This document shows positions 58,898 to 64,000 of a stretch of 64,000 nucleotides of DNA, one piece after another (the first letter of the stretch is position 1; each line of letters starts with the position of its first letter). The DNA is from CAG-411 sp963643465 (GTDB taxonomy: Bacteria; Bacillota; Clostridia; Lachnospirales; Lachnospiraceae), in NCBI GenBank assembly GCA_963643465.1, contig CAVIJT010000004.1, forward strand, positions 1 through 64,000, written 5' to 3'. The notes below the pieces were generated by a model. It was not told the origin of the DNA. It did not search any database and worked only from the letters and a program-made list of their open reading frames with translations. The position numbers and the translations under genes were made by a program.

Positions 58898-60457
58898 GTG
58901 GGACTAGAGCTAATTATAGCTTGTGTCGTTTTTATCATCTTACTCGTAATCACCGCTTTTGTTTCTTGGAAATTGGCAATTTCTAATAGAATTAAAAATT
59001 ATGAAGCTAAAGTAGGCAGTGCTGAGGAAAAGGCTCGCGAAATTAAAGACGCAGCAATTAAAGAAGCTGTAACTTTAAAGAAAGAAGCCAAGTTGGAAGC
59101 TCAGGAAGCTGCTCTAAAAACCAAAAACGAAGTGGACAGAGAAGTAAAAGAACGACGCGCAGAAGTTCAGCGCTATGAAAAGCGTGTTTTGAGCAAGGAA
59201 GAAAATCTTGATCGAAAGACGGAAGCACTTGAAAGGAAGGAATCGAAACTCAACGAAAAAGAAGTGGAGCTTGAGCAGATAAGAGAGCAGACACAGGAAT
59301 TGCATGAAAAGCAGTTGAAAGAGTTGGAAAAGATTTCTGGATTGACCTCCGAAGAAGCGAAAGATTATCTTTTAAAAACTGTTGAAGATGAAGTGAAACA
59401 TGAAACTGCTGTTATGATTAAAGAAATGGAGAGCCGTGCAAAAGAAGAAGCTGATAAAAAGGCGAAGGATTATGTGGTTACGGCTATTCAGAAATGTGCA
59501 GTAGATCATGTGTCAGAGACAACAATTTCTGTGGTTCAGTTACCTAATGATGAGATGAAAGGTCGAATTATTGGACGTGAGGGACGAAATATTCGTACCT
59601 TAGAAACTATGACAGGAGTGGATTTGATTATTGATGATACTCCGGAAGCAGTTATTCTTTCTGGTTTCGATCCTGTCAGAAGAGAGGTAGCGAGAATTGC
59701 ATTGGAGAAATTGATTGTTGATGGTCGTATTCATCCTGCAAGAATTGAAGAAATGGTGGAAAAAGCACAAAGAGAAGTTGAAGTCATGATGAAGGAAGAA
59801 GGAGAGGCTGCCACATTGGAAGTTGGTGTCCATGGAATTCATCCGGAATTAGTAAAACTTCTTGGTAAAATGAGATTCCGTACAAGTTATGGTCAGAATG
59901 CTTTGAAACATTCCATCGAAGTAGCACATTTATCCGGCTTGTTGGCTGGAGAGATTGGCTTAGATGTTCGAATGGCTAAGCGTGCTGGTTTGTTACATGA
60001 TATTGGTAAAGCCGTAGATCGCGAGATGGAAGGCTCTCATATTGAGCTAGGTGTGAATTTATGTCGTAAATATAAAGAAGCACCATTGATTATCAATGCA
60101 GTTGAGGCTCATCATGGAGATGTAGAGCCACAAAGTTTAATTGCTTGTATTGTACAAGCTGCAGATGCAATTTCAGCAGCACGTCCAGGTGCAAGAAGAG
60201 AAACACTTGAGACATATACCAACAGATTAAAACAGTTAGAAGATATTACGAATAGCTTTAAGGGTGTGGATAAGTCTTTTGCCATTCAGGCTGGTAGAGA
60301 GGTTCGTATTATGGTAGTACCAGAACAGGTTAATGACGCTGATATGGTATTATTGGCACGAAATATTTCAAAACAGATTGAGGAAGAGATGGAGTATCCG
60401 GGTCAGATCAAAGTGAATGTTATTCGAGAATCTCGTGTAACTGATTACGCGAAATAA
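58898..60457 (+). CDS. rny: Ribonuclease Y
   Basis: RNase Y is the membrane-bound endoribonuclease that starts mRNA decay in Firmicutes. The GTG start at 58898 follows GGGAGGTG. Of 519 residues, ~1-25 form a membrane anchor (LELIIACVVFIILLVITAFV), ~30-190 a coiled coil, ~205-270 a KH domain (GRIIGREGRNIRTLE), and the HD domain carries the metal site LLHDIGKAVDRE near residue 367 with HHGDVEP after it. It is intact and closed by a terminator. Confidence 0.98.
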   Translation: MGLELIIACVVFIILLVITAFVSWKLAISNRIKNYEAKVGSAEEKAREIKDAAIKEAVTLKKEAKLEAQEAALKTKNEVDREVKERRAEVQRYEKRVLSKEENLDRKTEALERKESKLNEKEVELEQIREQTQELHEKQLKELEKISGLTSEEAKDYLLKTVEDEVKHETAVMIKEMESRAKEEADKKAKDYVVTAIQKCAVDHVSETTISVVQLPNDEMKGRIIGREGRNIRTLETMTGVDLIIDDTPEAVILSGFDPVRREVARIALEKLIVDGRIHPARIEEMVEKAQREVEVMMKEEGEAATLEVGVHGIHPELVKLLGKMRFRTSYGQNALKHSIEVAHLSGLLAGEIGLDVRMAKRAGLLHDIGKAVDREMEGSHIELGVNLCRKYKEAPLIINAVEAHHGDVEPQSLIACIVQAADAISAARPGARRETLETYTNRLKQLEDITNSFKGVDKSFAIQAGREVRIMVVPEQVNDADMVLLARNISKQIEEEMEYPGQIKVNVIRESRVTDYAK

Positions 60458-60483
60458 TCATATATGAGGATAACGAAAAATAT

Positions 60484-60518
60484 GGTCAAAATCATTTCGA
60501 TGATTTTGACCTTTTTTG
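60484..60518 (+). terminator. Terminator of rny
   Basis: GGTCAAAATCA, loop TTTCGA, TGATTTTGACC, then TTTTTTG. Confidence 0.9.
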
Positions 60519-60688
60519 TTTTAGTAAAACTTGCCAAGTACGTTTCTCATGTTTTGCTGACAATTTAAATTCTTTACTTTTGAAATAGAATGGAGTAGTA
60601 TAGATTTACTGAGAAAGTGTCGCAAAGCGTCACACTCATGGGTTAATAAGAGAAATATAGAGATAGATGATAAGAAAGGATGAGGTTG

Positions 60689-61489
60689 ATGGCAACATTA
60701 GGATTTATTGGAGCAGGGAACATGGGATATGCCATGTTAAAGGGAGCATCTAATGTAATGAAAAAAGAGGAGTTGTTGTATACAGATGTAAATCTTGCTA
60801 GATTGGAGCAGGTAAAAGAGAGTACAGCTATTTCTTATGTAACATCAAATAAAGAGCTTGTGCAAAGCGTAAAGTATATTGTATTGGCAGTTAAACCACA
60901 ATTTTTAGATGGTGTATTGGAAGAGATTAAGGAATTTGTAACAGAGCAGCAGGTTATAATTGCTATTGCACCTGGAATTGCAATTTCTCATTATAAAAAA
61001 TATTTGGGGGAAAATGTGAAAATTGTAAGAGCAATGCCAAATACACCTGCGTTAGTGAATGAAGGAATGACTGGAATATGTATGTCTGAAGATGATTTTA
61101 GTCAGGAAGAAAAAGATGTAATTTATAAGTTTTTCGATTCGTTTGGAAAATTTGAAGAAGTAAGTGAAAATTTGATGAATGCAGTGACTTGTGTAAGTGG
61201 AAGTTCCCCTGCATATGTGTATATGTTTATAGAGGCATTGGCAGATAGTGCAGTAAAATATGGTATTCCAAGGGATAAGGCCTATGTATTTGCAGCACAA
61301 ACCGTAATGGGGTCCGCAAAAATGGTATTGGAAACAAATGAGCATCCAGGCAAATTGAAGGATCAGGTTTGTTCACCGGGAGGAACTACAATTGCAGCAG
61401 TAGCAGCCTTGGAAGAGTATGGATTCCGAAATTCCATAATAAAAGCAGGAGATGCGTGTTATGAGAAGTCTGCATCGTTTAAGAAATAA
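60689..61489 (+). CDS. proC: Pyrroline-5-carboxylate reductase
   Basis: ProC makes proline from pyrroline-5-carboxylate with NAD(P)H. The 266-residue protein starts with GFIGAGNMGYAMLKG, contains VLAVKPQFLDGVL, IVRAMPNTPALVNEGMTG and the C-terminal signature VCSPGGTTIAAVAALEEYGFRNSI. ATG 60689 (MATLGFIG) has AAGGATGAGG upstream; ATG 60680 lies within that stretch. The nudix gene follows after 13 nt. Confidence 0.96.
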   Translation: MATLGFIGAGNMGYAMLKGASNVMKKEELLYTDVNLARLEQVKESTAISYVTSNKELVQSVKYIVLAVKPQFLDGVLEEIKEFVTEQQVIIAIAPGIAISHYKKYLGENVKIVRAMPNTPALVNEGMTGICMSEDDFSQEEKDVIYKFFDSFGKFEEVSENLMNAVTCVSGSSPAYVYMFIEALADSAVKYGIPRDKAYVFAAQTVMGSAKMVLETNEHPGKLKDQVCSPGGTTIAAVAALEEYGFRNSIIKAGDACYEKSASFKK

Positions 61490-61502
61490 GGAGTTGTGAT
61501 AT

Positions 61503-62033
61503 ATGGGAGAGTATAAACGTTTAAATCGGACTTTGATACATAAAGGGAAGATTACAACAGTATATCAAGATAGAATGCTTTTGCCAAATGGCAAGGAGGC
61601 AGATTGGGATTTTATTGGTCACCATGGTGCGGCAGCTTTTGTTGCAGAAACAAAAGAGGGAAATATTGTTATGGTTCGACAGTATCGCAATGCACTAGAA
61701 AGATATACTTTAGAAATTCCAGCCGGTGGAATAAATGAAAATGAGGATTATAGAACTGCTGCTATAAGAGAATTGCAGGAGGAAACTGGTTATCAAGTAG
61801 AGCAGGTGGAAAAACTAATTGATATCTATACTACAGTAGCTTTTTGTAATGAGAAAATAGGAATTTATTGTGGAGAAGTAACCAAAAAAGAAAAGCAGCA
61901 TTTAGATGAGGATGAATTTGTAGAAATTTTAGAATATCCGTTAGATGAATTAATTGCCATGATTTATCGTGGTGAAATTATGGATTCAAAGACGGTTTCT
62001 GCACTTTTGGCGTATAAGCAAAGAAAAGCATAA
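61503..62033 (+). CDS. Nudix hydrolase, ADP-ribose pyrophosphatase type
   Basis: At 176 residues it contains a complete Nudix box, GGINENEDYRTAAIRELQEETGYQ (G-x5-E-x7-R-E-x2-E-E-x-G), split here by residues near 78-100. The N-terminal GAAAFVAETKEGNIVMVRQYR and EIPAGGI are typical of NudF-like ADP-ribose pyrophosphatases. AAGGAG precedes the ATG. It lies before spoIIM, as nudF does in Bacillus, which supports the assignment. Confidence 0.93.
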   Translation: MGEYKRLNRTLIHKGKITTVYQDRMLLPNGKEADWDFIGHHGAAAFVAETKEGNIVMVRQYRNALERYTLEIPAGGINENEDYRTAAIRELQEETGYQVEQVEKLIDIYTTVAFCNEKIGIYCGEVTKKEKQHLDEDEFVEILEYPLDELIAMIYRGEIMDSKTVSALLAYKQRKA

Positions 62034-62105
62034 ATGAATAAAGGGATATTGTACTAAAGAAAAGTAGATAAGCATATATTTAGAAAAAAGATTTTTGGAG
62101 AAAAT

Positions 62106-62708
62106 ATGCTGAAAAAATGGACGTGCAAGGAGAAAAAATGGTCTCGATTTCTAATGTGGATCTTAATGGGTTTTTTGATGGGGGCAGCGTTTGCCAGTTT
62201 GTTTTTTTCGATGGGAAAAGAAAGTTTTTTGAATATGGAAGAACAAATGTGGAATACGATAAAATCTATACGGACAGTGGAAATCAGCTATATCATCAAT
62301 GAAGTAATTGTACAGGGAAAAGAAATACTTATTTTATTTATTATTGTTATGTCTTCTTGGTATGATGTTTTACTATTTTTGTTTTGGCTTCGTAAAGGTT
62401 TTTTATTTGGAATATTTATGGGGATGTTAGCAAAATGTCATGGATTTTATGGCATTTTGCTAGGAATATGTTACATATTTCCAAAGGAGTATATTTATAC
62501 CTTGTTAGAATATGGTATTGTAATTGCATTACTAAATACAAAATATAAAGGGGCTGGAAGAAAAAAGGCAAATATGCTTGCTAGAGGGATGAAAGGTGTA
62601 ACTTTTGTTGGTGGGATAATGGCGGTTTTAATAATAGGCGCTTTGAGCGAATTGGTGATAGGATTTAAAATTTTGTCACAGTTTGCATTATGTTTATGTC
62701 ACTTATAA
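62106..62708 (+). CDS. spoIIM: SpoIIM-like sporulation membrane protein
   Basis: This 200-residue integral membrane protein has about five hydrophobic segments (FLMWILMGFLMGAAFASLFF, ILILFIIVMSSW, WLRKGFLFGIFMGMLA, FYGILLGICYIFPKEYIYTLLEYGIVIALL and GVTFVGGIMAVLIIGALSELVIGF). The RKGFLFG...G..GI segment resembles SpoIIM, which with SpoIID and SpoIIP drives engulfment. Synteny with a nudF-like gene supports it. The family is divergent, so the name is moderately sure. Confidence 0.8.
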   Translation: MLKKWTCKEKKWSRFLMWILMGFLMGAAFASLFFSMGKESFLNMEEQMWNTIKSIRTVEISYIINEVIVQGKEILILFIIVMSSWYDVLLFLFWLRKGFLFGIFMGMLAKCHGFYGILLGICYIFPKEYIYTLLEYGIVIALLNTKYKGAGRKKANMLARGMKGVTFVGGIMAVLIIGALSELVIGFKILSQFALCLCHL

Positions 62709-62777
62709 TTTACGTGAGTAGTGAGGAAGATTGAGTGTGTCCATGAAAATTTGAGAACACTAGGATAATCTGAGAAA
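62709..62777 (+). repeat. RepB repeat, copy 3
   Basis: The 69 nt align with 27651-27720 from TTTACG through AGTAGTGAGGAAGATTGAGT to ATAATCTGAGAAA, with one short gap. It begins directly at the spoIIM stop codon. Confidence 0.7.
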
Positions 62778-62883
62778 CTTGCCAAGTATGTTTTTGGTGA
62801 TTGGGAGCCTTATGAAAAAGGACACTTTGCATTGAAATATTAATAAGAAAAAATTGCATTTTGTGAAAAAAGTGAAATGTAAA

Positions 62884-62912
62884 TTGCATTATTGTGGTAA
62901 ATAGTATATAAT
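62884..62912 (+). promoter_or_regulatory. Strong promoter before the 63104 gene
   Basis: TTGCAT, a 17-nt spacer, TATAAT. It would start a ~185-nt leader at about 62919. Confidence 0.75.
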
Positions 62913-62918
62913 AATAGA

Positions 62919-63103
62919 AAGGGAAACAAATGGTCTGGATATGCTGGAAATGCTCTTTTAGTCTACATTTTGGGATTAAGAAGCAAGTGAAACATAGACT
63001 GTGGAATGTACATGTATTCTGAAGAAAGCAGAGTTTCCAACGGCCTAACCTTTGTGTCTGGTAGAAATATTGGATGCAAAAGAAAAACAGCGGGGTGATT
63101 GAT
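62919..63103 (+). ncRNA. Candidate structured leader RNA
   Basis: The transcript from the promoter above has no ORF. AGTCTA at ~62959 can pair with TAGACT at ~62994, and GCTGGAAA-CTC at ~62944 with GAGTTTCCA-GGC near 63031. No intrinsic terminator is seen before the ATG at 63104. I recognise no known riboswitch; it could be an unknown leader or an RNA gene. Confidence 0.4.
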
Positions 63104-63328
63104 ATGAAACAGGAAGAATTTGATGGGATCATTCGATATTTAGATCATACTATCGATAATGACAGGAAAATTTATCAACAAGTGATGAAAGGTAGGGAAT
63201 ATGAAGCGGAGATGTTTGGAAAGGCGATTACCGCAGCCAACGCATTCTTAAAAGAGGACATGAACTTTACTGGACATCAGGTAAAAGCATTATTGAAATA
63301 TATTTATGAGGTGCCATTTACGAAGTAA
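63104..63328 (+). CDS. Small hypothetical protein
   Basis: The 74-residue product is unrecognised. It is helical and soluble, with EEFDGIIRYLDHTIDNDRKIYQQVMKGREYEAEMFGKA then AANAFLKEDMNFTGHQVKALLKYIYE. The ATG at 63104 has GGGGTGA upstream; an ATG at 63074 has none. It is a single gene with a strong promoter, a long leader and a terminator, so it is well expressed. Confidence 0.72.
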   Translation: MKQEEFDGIIRYLDHTIDNDRKIYQQVMKGREYEAEMFGKAITAANAFLKEDMNFTGHQVKALLKYIYEVPFTK

Positions 63329-63331
63329 GTA

Positions 63332-63364
63332 AAAGGGAATATTCTAGGTGAATATTCCCTTTTT
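63332..63364 (+). terminator. Terminator of the 63104 gene
   Basis: AAAGGGAATATTC, loop TAGGT, GAATATTCCCTTTTT. RepA copy 2 follows directly. Confidence 0.9.
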
Positions 63365-63489
63365 GGTTGCAAAAGCTCGGCAAGTACAATCATGCTTGCA
63401 TGAAATTGTATTTGCTGGGCGTAAGAACATGGAGTATATAGTGCGGAATGTTCGCAAGCGAATCGAATAGGAGTCAGACTACTCGATTG
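63364..63489 (+). repeat. RepA repeat, copy 2
   Basis: This matches 38907-39032 at ~89% without gaps. In this copy GCAAGTACAAT pairs fully with ATTGTATTTGC, making the first hairpin continuous. It lies between a terminator and a RepC copy. Confidence 0.8.
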
Positions 63490-63497
63490 TAAATCAT

Positions 63498-63520
63498 TTA
63501 TGGGAAAGTTCGTTCTATAA
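63498..63520 (+). repeat. RepC hairpin repeat, copy 4
   Basis: TTATGGGA, spacer AAGTTCG, TTCTATAA. Sequence differs from copy 1 on both arms, yet all eight pairs remain possible with wobble. Confidence 0.7.
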
Positions 63521-63565
63521 AAGGAATGCTATCGTATAATATAATAAAAAACATTGGTGATTAAT

Positions 63566-64000
63566 TTGAAAATGATTCAACGAATCTTTTGTTCTTTGTT
63601 TTTGACTGTGGGCTTGATTATTCCTCAAAATGTGATTTTGGCGGAAGAGACTACAACAACAGCAATTAACGTGGAAGCGAAATCTTTTGTATTAATTGAA
63701 GCGAGTACGGGCAAAATTATATGTGAAAAGCAAAAGGACAAAGAACTTATGCCAGCTAGTATTACGAAGATTATGACGTTAATACTAATATTTGAAGCGA
63801 TTGATGAGGGAAAGATAAAGATGGAGGATACAGTTACTGTCAGTGAACATGCGGCAAGCATGGGTGGTTCTCAGGTATATTTGGAAGCTGGTGAAACACA
63901 GACGGTGGAGACTATGATAAAATGTATTTCTGTTTCTAGTGCAAATGATGCTTGTGTGGCTATGGCAGAGCATATTGCAGGAAGCGAAGAGGCTTTTGTG
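63566..64000 (+). CDS. D-alanyl-D-alanine carboxypeptidase, N-terminal part
   Basis: The gene runs off the window end. A signal peptide (IQRIFCSLFLTVGLIIPQ ending at ILAEE) is followed by SFVLIEASTGKIICEK, the active-site PASITKIMT (SxxK) and the SSANDACVAM (SxN) motif, typical of DacF/DacA-type low-molecular-weight penicillin-binding proteins. These trim the terminal D-alanine from stem peptides. The TTG at 63566 has GGTGA 5 nt upstream; ATG 63572 is the other candidate. Confidence 0.9.
   Translation, partial: MKMIQRIFCSLFLTVGLIIPQNVILAEETTTTAINVEAKSFVLIEASTGKIICEKQKDKELMPASITKIMTLILIFEAIDEGKIKMEDTVTVSEHAASMGGSQVYLEAGETQTVETMIKCISVSSANDACVAMAEHIAGSEEAFV

Noticed and set aside
7935..63520. 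CRISPR array as an explanation for the repeats
   Set aside because: The repeats are scattered singly over the window with no regular spacers and no cas genes.

Overview
The window looks like chromosomal DNA from an anaerobic Firmicute of the class Clostridia, most likely the family Lachnospiraceae. The evidence is AT-rich DNA with strong AGGAGG ribosome sites, a SpoIIM homologue, blocks with Firmicute synteny (plsX-acpP / rnc-smc-ftsY, recA-recX-rny, cmk-ispH-rpsA, nudix-spoIIM), a PyrB/PyrI aspartate transcarbamylase, and small proteins of families common in Lachnospiraceae (DUF4250, DUF4317, a DUF6514-like protein). I cannot name the species.

Layout. Bases 1-53 are the 3' end of a 23S rRNA gene, followed by two hairpins and no 5S gene. 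A metallo-beta-lactamase-fold enzyme follows, then a type IIS restriction-modification pair on the minus strand (D12-class adenine methylase and an AlwI/BspD6I-like nuclease, 1225-4373). From 4.5 to 13 kb come a TruA paralogue, leuS, small unknown genes, luxS, trpS, a half-length DUF4317 protein and aroC. 13.3-16.9 kb is a four-gene response regulator / ABC transporter / permease / kinase module with a visible direct-repeat operator. 17-21 kb holds a cysteine-rich small protein, a pyridoxal kinase, a radical SAM protein, a subtilase and queA. 21.2-26.4 kb is minus-strand aroA, tyrA and a class A penicillin-binding protein. 26.6-34.9 kb holds small unknowns, yigZ, rarA, a SEC-C protein, an XRE regulator and a sensor kinase / HD-GYP operon suggesting cyclic-di-GMP signalling. 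pyrBI (minus strand), an aconitase-family hydratase, a cell-wall amidase and folD follow.

The right half is almost all housekeeping: rimO-pgsA-FAD enzyme-cmk-ispH-rpsA (40.9-46.7 kb), cheR, plsX-acpP, rnc-smc-ftsY, a threonine dehydratase, recA (with a LexA box) -recX-rny, proC, a nudix hydrolase, spoIIM and the start of a D-alanyl-D-alanine carboxypeptidase cut by the window edge.

The most unusual signal is not a gene. Three families of short dispersed repeats, here called RepA (about 125 nt, two copies about 89% identical), RepB (50-70 nt, three good and two partial copies) and RepC (23-nt hairpin, four copies), nearly all lie directly 3' of intrinsic terminators. Two further unexplained structured intergenic regions, 30555-30694 and 62919-63103, are candidate noncoding RNAs or leaders. 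I see no prophage, insertion sequence, CRISPR array or tRNA gene. All motif, promoter and identity statements come from reading by eye.
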